Assembly: GCA_034437815.1 (NCBI GenBank)
Contig: DAOTTC010000072.1
Location: 1-64,000, forward strand
Length of the DNA: 64,000 nucleotides
Source: JADMIH01 sp034437815
GTDB taxonomy: Bacteria; Chloroflexota; Chloroflexia; QHBQ01; JADMIH01
Reading direction: 5' to 3'
Made by a program: the position numbers and the translations under genes
The notes under the pieces: generated by a model
Database searches by the model: none
Seen by the model: the letters and a program-made list of their open reading frames with translations, nothing else
What the model was told of the DNA's origin: nothing
Part shown: piece after piece, positions 54,731-63,013 of the stretch
Position numbering within the stretch: the first letter of the stretch is position 1
How the letters are laid out: each line of letters starts with the position of its first letter

Positions 54731-55067
54731 TGCTTTCCCCTCTCATATCATCGAATTGAACGCAGCCATGCGCCTGTGGACGCTTGCATGTGCATGCTCC
54801 CGCGAACATCTTAGCATGCTCGCCTATCGCTGTCCAGTGTGCATAGCTGACATCCGGTCATGAATGCCTCGTCATGCGTGACGGCAAGGGCGTGGAGGTA
54901 CACGCAGGGCCATGGGCCTCTGGTGCTTTGTGCCGCAATACAGGGAAACCCGCACCCCGGACAGGAACTCAGTCTCCTGTCAGTCCCCTTGGGGACCTGC
55001 ACACGCACATGGCCCCAACGTGAGGCAACATGAGGCAGCAGAGGAAGAGTATGTTATACTTGACTCG
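54731..55067. other. Divergent intergenic region with small hairpins
   Basis: No gene is supported. A direct repeat GCATGCTC occurs twice near 54790-54820 and GCCTCGTCATGCGTGACGGC (about 54867-54886) can form a hairpin. The extended -10 box of the next gene is at 55052. Confidence 0.4.
55052..55060 (+). promoter_or_regulatory. Extended -10 promoter element close to the start codon
   Basis: TGTTATACT (TG-N-TATACT, 55052-55060) ends seven bases before the ATG at 55068, the same distance as at rsgA. No convincing -35 box or Shine-Dalgarno is present, so this too may give a leaderless transcript. Confidence 0.5.
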
Positions 55068-56744
55068 ATGTCCTATCGCCCTCACGGAACAGAAAAGACA
55101 GACAGACCCGGATCCCAAGCCGAGGATCCAGAGGCCAAGCGCACGCAACAACTACCCTTGGTGACACCGGCCAACGGCACAGCTAACGCGCCGGCCTCCA
55201 CGGAAGCGGGGGCTGAAGCCTTGCCCGGACCTGCTCCTTCAACAGCCCATGCACCCACACCCGCGCTCGCTCCCGAAGCTGAAACAGGCCCAACGACCGG
55301 TTCGCAGCCGACGATCCAGCCAGAAGTTCCGCCGGAGTCCACGCACGAGCTTAGGGAGAGCGAGGAGGGCGTGCCGCAGGAAACGGTACCGGTGCCTGTG
55401 GGGTCTTGGACCTCGAGCGTGGCCGGTGTGTCTGCTCCTTCTGCTCCGCCGCCACTGCGCGGCACGCGGCCGGCCGAGGTGGTGGGCACGCAAGTGGTGG
55501 TGCCCCAGCCCCCGGGTCTGTTCACGCGCGAGTTTAGACGTGCCCTGCCACCGTGGGCACTGCCCTTCCTGACATTTCAGCCGTTCAGTGTGTGGCTGGG
55601 AGCGCGCATCGGGCTGACGGTGCTGGCCCTGCTTGCCGGGCTGATGTTGCCGGGTCTGCCGCCCAAAGGCACTGCTAACTGGTACGACTCGCCGGGCGGG
55701 CCGCCCCTCAATGCCTTTGTGGACCGCGTTGCAGGCGTGTGGACCCGCTGGGACGGCCAGTGGTACCTCAAGATAGCCACCGAAGGCTACCGCACCGACG
55801 ACGGCTCGGCGGCTTTCTTCCCCCTGTACCCGTGGGTTTTGAAGGTGGTGGGCTGGCTGGCCGGCGAGCGTTACATCTGGGCGGGCACTCTCATCTCCTC
55901 GTTGTTCTTCCTAGCGGCGCTCATACTGCTTCACCGTCTGGTGCGGCTCGATTTCCACCCGGAGGACGCCGGTCGCACGGTGTTTTACATCGCAGCGTTC
56001 CCCATGGCTTTCTTTTTCTGGGCCGTGTACAGCGAGTCGTTGTTTCTGTTTCTAGCGGTGGGGGCGGTGCTGGCGGCGCGTACCCAGCACTGGTGGTGGT
56101 CGGCGGTAGCCATAGCCTTCGCCGTATGGACGCGCACCACCGGTCTGTTGTTGCTGCTGCCGCTTGCTTGGGAGTTGTGGCGAGCCTACCACCCGCCCCC
56201 GCCCACCGACCCTACCGCCATGCCCCCGCCCAGACCCCGCCCTTGGAGCGCGGCTTCGCTGGCGTTGCCTGTGCTGTCGCTGCTGGGCCTGATGGGGTGG
56301 GCGGCTTTTCGGTTCGGCGACCCGCTGGCCCAATTGAACGCCCAGACTGGCTGGAACCGCCAGTTCTCTTGGCCGTGGGAGACGGTGATTAACGGGGTAC
56401 GGGTGGCTTTGCAGATGCCTTTCCAGTACCAGCCGGAGAACCAGAGCTGGACCTATCTGGGTGCGCTTATCTTTGCGTTTGTAGTGGGCGTGCTGTCGCT
56501 CCGATGGCTGCGGGGTAGCTACAGCCTGTACCTGTGGGCAGGCATACTGTTCCCCCTGTTTTCGGCCACTCCACGCAACCCCCTGCTGTCCTACCCGCGC
56601 TTCCTTATAGTGCTCTTCCCGGCCTTCATCGTGCTGGCTCTTATAGGTCGCAACCGCTACGCCCATCAGATAATCACGTGGGTTAGCCTGCTCCTGCTGG
56701 CCCTGTACACGATCAGGTTCGCCAACTGGTACTGGGTGGCCTGA
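55068..56744 (+). CDS. PIG-V-like mannosyltransferase membrane protein
   Basis: This 558-residue protein has about 145 N-terminal residues of low complexity (P, E, T, A-rich), then a GT-C membrane domain: R-W-D-G-Q-W-Y-L-K-I-A-T-E-G-Y (about 225-240), A-A-F-F-P-L-Y-P, F-P-M-A-F-F-F-W-A-V-Y-S-E-S-L-F-L and eight to ten helices. These are signature motifs of the bacterial relatives of GPI mannosyltransferase II (PIG-V), with the D in W-D-x-x-W-Y as likely catalytic residue. The acceptor is unknown. The ATG at 55068 is chosen; an upstream frame to 54912 looks non-coding. Confidence 0.8.
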   Translation: MSYRPHGTEKTDRPGSQAEDPEAKRTQQLPLVTPANGTANAPASTEAGAEALPGPAPSTAHAPTPALAPEAETGPTTGSQPTIQPEVPPESTHELRESEEGVPQETVPVPVGSWTSSVAGVSAPSAPPPLRGTRPAEVVGTQVVVPQPPGLFTREFRRALPPWALPFLTFQPFSVWLGARIGLTVLALLAGLMLPGLPPKGTANWYDSPGGPPLNAFVDRVAGVWTRWDGQWYLKIATEGYRTDDGSAAFFPLYPWVLKVVGWLAGERYIWAGTLISSLFFLAALILLHRLVRLDFHPEDAGRTVFYIAAFPMAFFFWAVYSESLFLFLAVGAVLAARTQHWWWSAVAIAFAVWTRTTGLLLLLPLAWELWRAYHPPPPTDPTAMPPPRPRPWSAASLALPVLSLLGLMGWAAFRFGDPLAQLNAQTGWNRQFSWPWETVINGVRVALQMPFQYQPENQSWTYLGALIFAFVVGVLSLRWLRGSYSLYLWAGILFPLFSATPRNPLLSYPRFLIVLFPAFIVLALIGRNRYAHQIITWVSLLLLALYTIRFANWYWVA

Positions 56745-56798
56745 TGGCGTGAGCATAAGCATGAGCATATGAGCATAAGTGTGTAAGTGAGCTTGGGG

Positions 56799-56890
56799 CT
56801 TATACCACTTATCCTAGCAAAGGCGATAAAGCAGTGGATGCAGGGGTGTTCCCCTGTCTGCGGGTACCCTCTGGGTGTGGGGGTACAAGT
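56799..56890. repeat. Family A intergenic element, partly preserved
   Basis: Left end TATACCACTTATCCTAGCAA then AGGCGATAAA, core GGATGCAGGGGTGTTCCCCT and CGGGTACCCTCTGG. The far end is degraded. It lies upstream of the cob(I)alamin adenosyltransferase gene. Confidence 0.75.
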
Positions 56891-56956
56891 GTCCCCCACT
56901 CCTCCCCGCCTTAATTCATAAGCATGCCCGTAGTTTCTCAAAAGCAAGGAGGGTGA

Positions 56957-57517
56957 TTGACCGTGTACGCACAGCGTCTGGGTACGGGTGACGACGGATA
57001 TACCGATCTGCTGGGGCCTGAGCGGGTGCCCAAGTACGACCTGCGCCCCACAACATGCGGCACGCTGGACGAGGCCAGCAGCGCGCTCGGTTTGGCCCGC
57101 TCCCTCACCTTACAACACAGGGTGCGTGATATCCTGCGCCGCGTCCAACACGACCTGTATTTGTTGATGGCCGAGATAGCCACGCCTGCGGCCCAGCTTG
57201 ATAAACTGCCCTACAGAGTAAGCGCCGAACAGGTCGCGTGGCTGGACGGCCTCATAGCCGAGTTGGAGCGCGAAGTGCAACTGCCCAAGCAGTTCATCTT
57301 GCCGGGGGCCAGCCCCGCGTCGGCGGCCATAGACCTTGGCCGAACCATCGTGCGACGCGCCGAGCGCCATGCCGTGCAGTTGGTGCACGAAGGCCATATG
57401 CCCGCCGGCGAGGTGTTGCGCTATCTGAACCGCCTCTCTTCGCTCCTATTCATCTTGGCCCGCTACGAGGAGCACGTCTCCGGGGTGCCGTTTGACATAG
57501 CCAAGAGGGGTGGGTAA
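56957..57517 (+). CDS. ATP:cob(I)alamin adenosyltransferase, PduO/MMAB type
   Basis: This 186-residue enzyme makes adenosylcobalamin. It shows the PduO-type start G-T-G-D-D-G-Y-T-D-L-L-G, then T-L-D-E-A-S-S-A-L-G-L-A-R, and C-terminal R-R-A-E-R-H-A-V and Y-L-N-R-L-S-S-L-L-F-I-L-A-R. The start is TTG (56957), five bases after AAGGAGGGTGA; the in-frame GTG at 56963 is the alternative. The protein supports B12-dependent enzymes not in the window. Confidence 0.93.
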   Translation: MTVYAQRLGTGDDGYTDLLGPERVPKYDLRPTTCGTLDEASSALGLARSLTLQHRVRDILRRVQHDLYLLMAEIATPAAQLDKLPYRVSAEQVAWLDGLIAELEREVQLPKQFILPGASPASAAIDLGRTIVRRAERHAVQLVHEGHMPAGEVLRYLNRLSSLLFILARYEEHVSGVPFDIAKRGG

Positions 57518-57540
57518 GTAAAGCGCAGGCAGATGCCTGT

Positions 57541-58962
57541 TCACACTTTGTGTCTGGTCCTCAGCCACAGCACAGACAGCAGGGCTACCATGCCCAGCAA
57601 CATCGTGCCGATGATAATGCCGTTGAAACCCTGATTGAGGTTCTTCACGAAGAAGCCGCCGCCGCCACTACCGATGAGTTGGCCTATGCCCAGAAACACC
57701 GAGTACAGACCCATGACCGCGCCACGGTGCTCCACCCTTGTGCCTGATATCTCGGCTAGATAAGCCAAGGCCACCGGTGTGAAACCGCTCACCGAAAAGA
57801 TGCTCAGCACCAAGAGGGGTACCAGCACCCACCCGCCCCACGGACCGCTAATCCAGTGGTTGTTGATACCCGCCAACGCCACGCACAGCGTGAACAGGCC
57901 GCCTGTGGCGATCAACATCACCGTGGTTTTGCGAATGCGCGCGTAGGCTAGGCTCCACAGGTAAATGCCCACCATGAACACCAACCCGAAGCCCCCGATG
58001 ATGAAGCCCGCCTCGCTGCTGCTGAACTTGCCGTACAGCAATTGGTTGGGGAACTCATCCGAGCCTACTTTGCCCTCGATAAGCATGGGTAGCACCAGAT
58101 TGCCCATCAACCCCACCACGGCGTTCACGGCCAGCCACGCCGGCACGAAACTGCGCAGGGCTGGCTCTTTGAGCACTTCCACGTAAATCTTCAGGCGGTG
58201 CTTCAGCAGGCTGCGCACGGGGTGGGGGTCGTTCGCCGCCACTTGCGCTATGGCCCTGTGGTGCCTGTGAGCTTCTGCGGGCAGCGACTCCGGCACGAAG
58301 AAGAACAACATCAGCGTGGCTACTACATATACCAGCGAGATCATAAGGAAGCTGGCTACGTGCAGCGCCTCCCACAGCACGCCGCCCATCATAAAGCCGC
58401 TGACAAAGCCCACCAGAAAGCTGATTTCATAAAGGCCCATCACACGCCCGCGCAATGCCGCACGCTCCACGCCTTCCCCTTCGGTGGCATCGGCCAGATA
58501 TCCGAGGGCGCTCGGCACTTTGGCCGCCGTGGATACGCCCTCCAGCAAGCGCGTAACTCCCAGTATACCCACGCTCAGCGCCACAACCGAGGTGAGGGCG
58601 CTGAGTGGGTACAGGAGCATGGCAATTGCCCCCAACAGCGGGCCAAGCACCAATATCGGCCGCCTGCCACGCAGGTCGCTGATCGCGCCGAACACCGGCG
58701 ACAGCGTCAATTCGGTGACGTAGAACAGGGCAGACAACGAGCCTATTAGGTCCGGTCCCGCGTTTATAGCCTGCCTCAAGTACGAACCCAGCACACTCGC
58801 AGTCAAAGCCCCTGCCACCCTCAGCACGAGGCTGGAAGCGATAACTACCTTGAGAGGGGTGCTTATATGCGATTGCGAACGTTGAGGTGGTTGTGGCGCG
58901 TGGGGGTGAAGCTCATGTTCCGCGAGTGTGGTCAGGTCTTCGGGCGTAATGATCGAGGACAT
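57541..58962 (-). CDS. MFS-family transporter
   Basis: This 473-residue protein has about 12 membrane helices from residue 37 on, with the loop 2-3 motif G-A-I-S-D-L-R-G-R-R-P. It resembles drug/proton or sugar antiporters of the major facilitator superfamily but no substrate motif is decisive. A central loop of about 50 residues between helices 6 and 7 is present (R-S-L-L-K-H-R-L-K-I-Y-V-E-V-L). The start at 58962 (M-S-S-I-I) is chosen because AGGAG lies six bases upstream. Confidence 0.85.
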   Translation of the reverse strand: MSSIITPEDLTTLAEHELHPHAPQPPQRSQSHISTPLKVVIASSLVLRVAGALTASVLGSYLRQAINAGPDLIGSLSALFYVTELTLSPVFGAISDLRGRRPILVLGPLLGAIAMLLYPLSALTSVVALSVGILGVTRLLEGVSTAAKVPSALGYLADATEGEGVERAALRGRVMGLYEISFLVGFVSGFMMGGVLWEALHVASFLMISLVYVVATLMLFFFVPESLPAEAHRHHRAIAQVAANDPHPVRSLLKHRLKIYVEVLKEPALRSFVPAWLAVNAVVGLMGNLVLPMLIEGKVGSDEFPNQLLYGKFSSSEAGFIIGGFGLVFMVGIYLWSLAYARIRKTTVMLIATGGLFTLCVALAGINNHWISGPWGGWVLVPLLVLSIFSVSGFTPVALAYLAEISGTRVEHRGAVMGLYSVFLGIGQLIGSGGGGFFVKNLNQGFNGIIIGTMLLGMVALLSVLWLRTRHKV

Positions 58963-59137
58963 CAGCGCTCCTGATCTGTGGCATGGGATTATAAATGCCG
59001 GGTCGCCTCGTATATGGCAGCAATACACGTATGATACTCAGTAGATAAGTATAACACATACTCGGTTTGAGACTACGGGTGCCAGTCGCCGATTCTTCCC
59101 GGTGCCCCATAGTACTCTTTTCCACCATATCCACTTT

Positions 59138-59166
59138 TTGGTCGCACTCAGGCAATATGGTACAAT
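59138..59166 (+). promoter_or_regulatory. Promoter of the XPB helicase gene
   Basis: TTGGTC (59138-59143) and TACAAT (59161-59166) are spaced by 17 bases. It predicts a leader of about 75 bases before the ATG at 59249. Confidence 0.65.
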
Positions 59167-59248
59167 GACATTCTGTGATGCTTTCTGATTCCGCATGGCT
59201 GGAAACTGTAAGCGGGAATAAGCGATTTAGAGTTAAGAGGTTAGCGCT

Positions 59249-61327
59249 ATGTCGTACCACCCCCACAACCCCCTGATTGTGCAGAGCGACCGCTCGCTTC
59301 TCCTCGAAGTGGACAACCCGCTGTACGAAGCGGCACGCGACGAACTTGCGCGGTTCGCCGAACTGGAGAAAAGCCCGGAGCATATCCATACCTATCGAGT
59401 GACGCCGCTGTCGCTGTGGAACGCGGCCTCGGCTGGCATCACGGTCGAAGAGGTGCTCGCCACGCTTGAGCGATACAGCAAGTTCGACCTGCCAGCCAAT
59501 GTGCTGACCGACATCCGCGACTACATCTCGCGCTTCGGCAGGCTCAAGTTGGTGCGTTCCGAAGGGGGCGACCTGCTCCTGCGGTCCGAGGACCCCATGC
59601 TGGTTGCCGAGGTGGCACACCACAAGCACATCCAGCCTTACGTGCTGGCCCGGCCCGACCGCAACACCTTGGTGATAGACCCACGCATGCGTGGGCATGT
59701 CAAGCAGGCGCTGGTGCAGTTCGGCTACCCGGCGGAAGACCTCGCAGGCTACACCGAAGGTGACTATCTGCCTGTCACCCTGCGCCATACCAGCATGGCA
59801 GGCGCACCGTTCAGCCTGCGCCCCTACCAGTTGAACGCCGTAGCTGCTTTCTGGGCCGGAGGCACGGTGCACGGGGGGAGCGGCGTGGTGGTGCTGCCCT
59901 GTGGGGCTGGCAAGACCGTAGTGGGCATGGGTGTGATGGCTCAGGCGCATACCCATACCCTCATCCTCACCCCATCCACCACTGCCGTGCGCCAGTGGAT
60001 ATCTGAACTGCTGGACAAGACCTCGTTGACCGCCGAACAGGTGGGCGAATACACCGGCGACAGGAAAGAGGTGCGCCCAGTGACCGTCACCACCTACCAG
60101 ATGCTCACCTACCGCCCATCGGTGAGTGCGGTTAACGAGGAGACCGGCGAGATCGGCGAGTTCCCACACTTCGAGCTGTTTACGAAGTACAACTGGGGGC
60201 TGATCATCTATGACGAAGTACACCTGCTGCCCGCGCCCGTCTTCCGCATCACCGCCGAGATACAGGCGCGGCGTCGGTTGGGCCTGACCGCCACCCTCGT
60301 GCGCGAGGACGGGCGCGAGACAGACGTGTTCTCGTTGATCGGCCCGAAGAAGTACGACGTGCCATGGAAAGATCTGGAGCGGCAGGGCTGGATCGCCACC
60401 GCCGAATGCACCGAAATACGCCTGCCCCTCACCCCTGAAGAACGCATGGAGTACATGCTCGCCGATGACAGCCGCATCAAGTACCGCATCGCCGCCGAGA
60501 ACCCCCTGAAGATGGACGTGCTGTCGGCCCTGATAGAGCGGCACCGCGACGACTGCGTGCTGGTCATAGGCCAGTATCTGGGCCAACTCCAACACATCGC
60601 CCGTGAGTTCGGTGCGCCCCTCGTCACCGGTAAGACCCCTAACGCCGAGCGCGACCGCCTGTATGCCGACTTTCGAGAGGGCAGGCTGAAACTGCTGGTG
60701 GTGAGCAAGGTGGCGAACTTCGCCATAGACCTGCCCGATGCTAACGTAGCCATTCAGGTATCGGGCACATTCGGCTCGCGGCAGGAAGAGGCCCAGCGCC
60801 TTGGTCGTATATTGCGCCCCAAGAAAGATGGATCGGTAGCCAACTTCTACACTCTTGTGACCCATGACACCAAAGATCAGGACTTTTCTACTAATCGCCA
60901 ACTCTTCCTGACCGAGCAGGGCTACAGGTATAATATCGTTGATGCGGCCGGCATCCTGCCCGACTTGCCCGCCCGCCTAGCCCGTATGCAAGCTGAATTC
61001 GACCGAAAGAAGCTGTCAGGCGAGTTCGATGTAGAGGCCCTGCTGGCGAAGCGCGGCCTCGATGGCGAGGACGGCAGCGCAGGCAAGAAGGGCACCCGAA
61101 GCGAGGCAAAGGTTCAACAGCAACAGCAAGCACAGGAGCCACAGCGGCGTCGAAAGGCGCGCCCCGGCCATGGGAGAGGGCAAGCTGAGCAAGAGGCGCA
61201 GGCACACCTGCCCGAACTTGAGGCCGACATGGCAGCAGGTGCGGAGGACCGGCAGTCTGCCACGCGCCGCAGGGGGCGCCCACCCGGACGGCAATCCGGG
61301 CGCGACCACCTGCGCCTGATCAAATAG
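59249..61327 (+). CDS. XPB/RAD25-type superfamily 2 DNA helicase
   Basis: This 692-residue helicase belongs to the XPB family known from eukaryotes, archaea and some bacteria. It has an N-terminal domain (about 1-180), Walker A L-P-C-G-A-G-K-T near 215, the D-E-V-H box (Y-D-E-V-H-L), L-T-A-T-L-V-R-E-D, and a RecA2 domain with A-Q-R-L-G-R-I-L-R-P. The R-E-D motif after T-A-T is an XPB hallmark. The last about 75 residues are Q/R/K-rich and include R-R-R-G-R-P-P-G-R, an AT-hook-like sequence. GAGG precedes the ATG by about ten bases. Role presumed in DNA repair or unwinding. Confidence 0.92.
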   Translation: MSYHPHNPLIVQSDRSLLLEVDNPLYEAARDELARFAELEKSPEHIHTYRVTPLSLWNAASAGITVEEVLATLERYSKFDLPANVLTDIRDYISRFGRLKLVRSEGGDLLLRSEDPMLVAEVAHHKHIQPYVLARPDRNTLVIDPRMRGHVKQALVQFGYPAEDLAGYTEGDYLPVTLRHTSMAGAPFSLRPYQLNAVAAFWAGGTVHGGSGVVVLPCGAGKTVVGMGVMAQAHTHTLILTPSTTAVRQWISELLDKTSLTAEQVGEYTGDRKEVRPVTVTTYQMLTYRPSVSAVNEETGEIGEFPHFELFTKYNWGLIIYDEVHLLPAPVFRITAEIQARRRLGLTATLVREDGRETDVFSLIGPKKYDVPWKDLERQGWIATAECTEIRLPLTPEERMEYMLADDSRIKYRIAAENPLKMDVLSALIERHRDDCVLVIGQYLGQLQHIAREFGAPLVTGKTPNAERDRLYADFREGRLKLLVVSKVANFAIDLPDANVAIQVSGTFGSRQEEAQRLGRILRPKKDGSVANFYTLVTHDTKDQDFSTNRQLFLTEQGYRYNIVDAAGILPDLPARLARMQAEFDRKKLSGEFDVEALLAKRGLDGEDGSAGKKGTRSEAKVQQQQQAQEPQRRRKARPGHGRGQAEQEAQAHLPELEADMAAGAEDRQSATRRRGRPPGRQSGRDHLRLIK

Positions 61328-61481
61328 CGCAAAACAAAACGGGGTACAGGGGAATATACAGCCTCTTGCCACAGCAGGGGTGATGTGCCCCAATGCTATT
61401 CTCTGTTCACGGTTGTTTCGACAGGGCTTTCGCCCGCAACACAGATATCATGCCGGTGTAGGGTTGGGCCTTGTGCCCGCC

Positions 61482-61628
61482 CGTGCTCCGGAAACTGGCA
61501 CCATTGGTTATAAATTGTGGGGGAAGGGAGAATTTGGAGCGCCCTCGCACCCAGAGGGTACCCGCAGGCAGGGGAGCGCCCCTGCACCCCCAGTATTTAT
61601 CGCCTTTGCTAGGATAACCGATATTACG
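61482..61628. repeat. Family A element with adjoining GCTCCGGAAACTGGCACC motif
   Basis: The sequence GTGCTCCGGAAACTGGCACC leads directly into the family A end ATTGGTTATAAATTG, with core AGAGGGTACCCGCAGGCAGG and CGCCCCTGCACCCC, and right end TTTATCGCCTTTGCTAGGAT then AACCGATATTA. It occupies most of the gap between the XPB and purA genes (61328-61646), where no gene is seen. TTGCTA in its right end is a possible -35 box for purA. Confidence 0.85.
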
Positions 61629-61646
61629 TATTTTTGATGCTGCACC

Positions 61647-63005
61647 ATGCCTGTAATAGCCATCGCGGGTTGCCAGTGGGGCGACGAAGGTAAAGGTAAG
61701 ATCGTAGACCTGCTCGCCGGGCAGGCTCATGTGGTGGTACGCTGTAACGGCGGGCCTAATGCCGGCCACACCATCGTCAATCAGCTGGGCACCTTCCGCA
61801 TGCGCCTCGTGCCGTCGGGTATTTTCAACTCGCACGCCGTCTCTATCATCGGCAATGGAGTGGTGGTAGACCCGGAGGTGCTCATCGAAGAGATGAGCAA
61901 CCTCGAGGCGGCGGGCGTAGACATTTCGCGCCTGCTGATAAGCGACCGCGCCCACGTCATCATGCCCTACCACAAGATGCTGGACGCCTTGGAAGAAGAC
62001 GCGCGCGCGCAGACCGGCCTCGGCAGCCTTGGCACAACGCGCCGGGGGGTGGGACCGGCCTACGTGGACCGCGTGGCCCGGCTGGGCATACGCATGGGCG
62101 ACCTGTTGCATGAAGAGACCCTGCTCGCCAAGCTGTCTAGTGTGCTACAGATCAAAAACGCTCTGCTGACCAAGGTGTACGGAGCAAAGCCCATCGAACT
62201 GCACAAGACCTACCTCAAGCTGGTAGAGCAGGGCCAGCGCCTGCGCAAGCATATCATGCCCACGGAGTTGGTCATAGCCCGCGCCATAGCCGACAAGCGC
62301 GTTGTGTTGTTGGAGGGTGCTCAGGCAGCTCTGCTGGATGTGGATTTTGGCACCTACCCATACGTCACCTCCAGCAACCCCACGATAGCCGGGCTGTGCG
62401 TTGGTTCGGGCACCCCGCCCAACCGCCTGAGCGCGGTTATCGGTGTGTACAAGGCCTACCAGACGCGCGTGGGGGTCGGCCCCTTCCCCACCGAGATCGA
62501 AGGCGAACTGGCCGACTTCCTGCGCTCGCAGGGTGGCGAGGGCCACCAAGAGTACGGCACGGTCACAGGCCGCCCCCGCAGGGTGGGTTGGTTCGATGCG
62601 GTGGCCGGGCACTACGTGGCCCAGCTCAACGGCCTCACCGGCATCGCCATCACCAGACTGGACGTGCTCGACAAGCTGGACACTATCAAGATCTGCACCG
62701 CATACAGGGTGCATGATGCATACCTGAACCACCTGCCCGCCGACCTGCCCACTCTGGAGAAGGTGGAGCCGCAGTACGAGGAATTGCCCGGCTGGCAGAC
62801 CGACACCACACACGCGCAAAGCTGGGACGACCTGCCGGAGAACGCCCGCCGTTACATCGAGCGCATCTGCCAGCTACTGCACACGCCACTGCAAATGGTG
62901 TCGGTCGGCCCCCATCGCGAGCAGAGCATCATCGTGCATGATCCCTTCAATACCCTGCCTCAGCAGGTGGGGCAGTTGGTGAAGTCGCTGGACCACGATG
63001 CCTGA
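61647..63005 (+). CDS. purA: Adenylosuccinate synthetase
   Basis: This 452-residue enzyme condenses IMP with aspartate using GTP, the first step from IMP to AMP. It shows G-C-Q-W-G-D-E-G-K-G-K at the N-terminus, N-A-G-H-T, the G-T-T-R-R-G-V-G-P-A-Y switch, and a C-terminal D-V-L-D. Slightly above the usual 430 aa. The start codon lies 20 bases after the family A element and lacks a good Shine-Dalgarno. It is convergent with the membrane gene at 63014. Confidence 0.97.
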   Translation: MPVIAIAGCQWGDEGKGKIVDLLAGQAHVVVRCNGGPNAGHTIVNQLGTFRMRLVPSGIFNSHAVSIIGNGVVVDPEVLIEEMSNLEAAGVDISRLLISDRAHVIMPYHKMLDALEEDARAQTGLGSLGTTRRGVGPAYVDRVARLGIRMGDLLHEETLLAKLSSVLQIKNALLTKVYGAKPIELHKTYLKLVEQGQRLRKHIMPTELVIARAIADKRVVLLEGAQAALLDVDFGTYPYVTSSNPTIAGLCVGSGTPPNRLSAVIGVYKAYQTRVGVGPFPTEIEGELADFLRSQGGEGHQEYGTVTGRPRRVGWFDAVAGHYVAQLNGLTGIAITRLDVLDKLDTIKICTAYRVHDAYLNHLPADLPTLEKVEPQYEELPGWQTDTTHAQSWDDLPENARRYIERICQLLHTPLQMVSVGPHREQSIIVHDPFNTLPQQVGQLVKSLDHDA

Positions 63006-63013
63006 GGCCCCGG

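Noticed and set aside
58913..60901. Open frame of 662 codons opposite the XPB helicase and the MFS gene end
   Set aside because: It covers conserved helicase motifs on the other strand and has the composition of a codon-bias shadow; no start context or domain is present.
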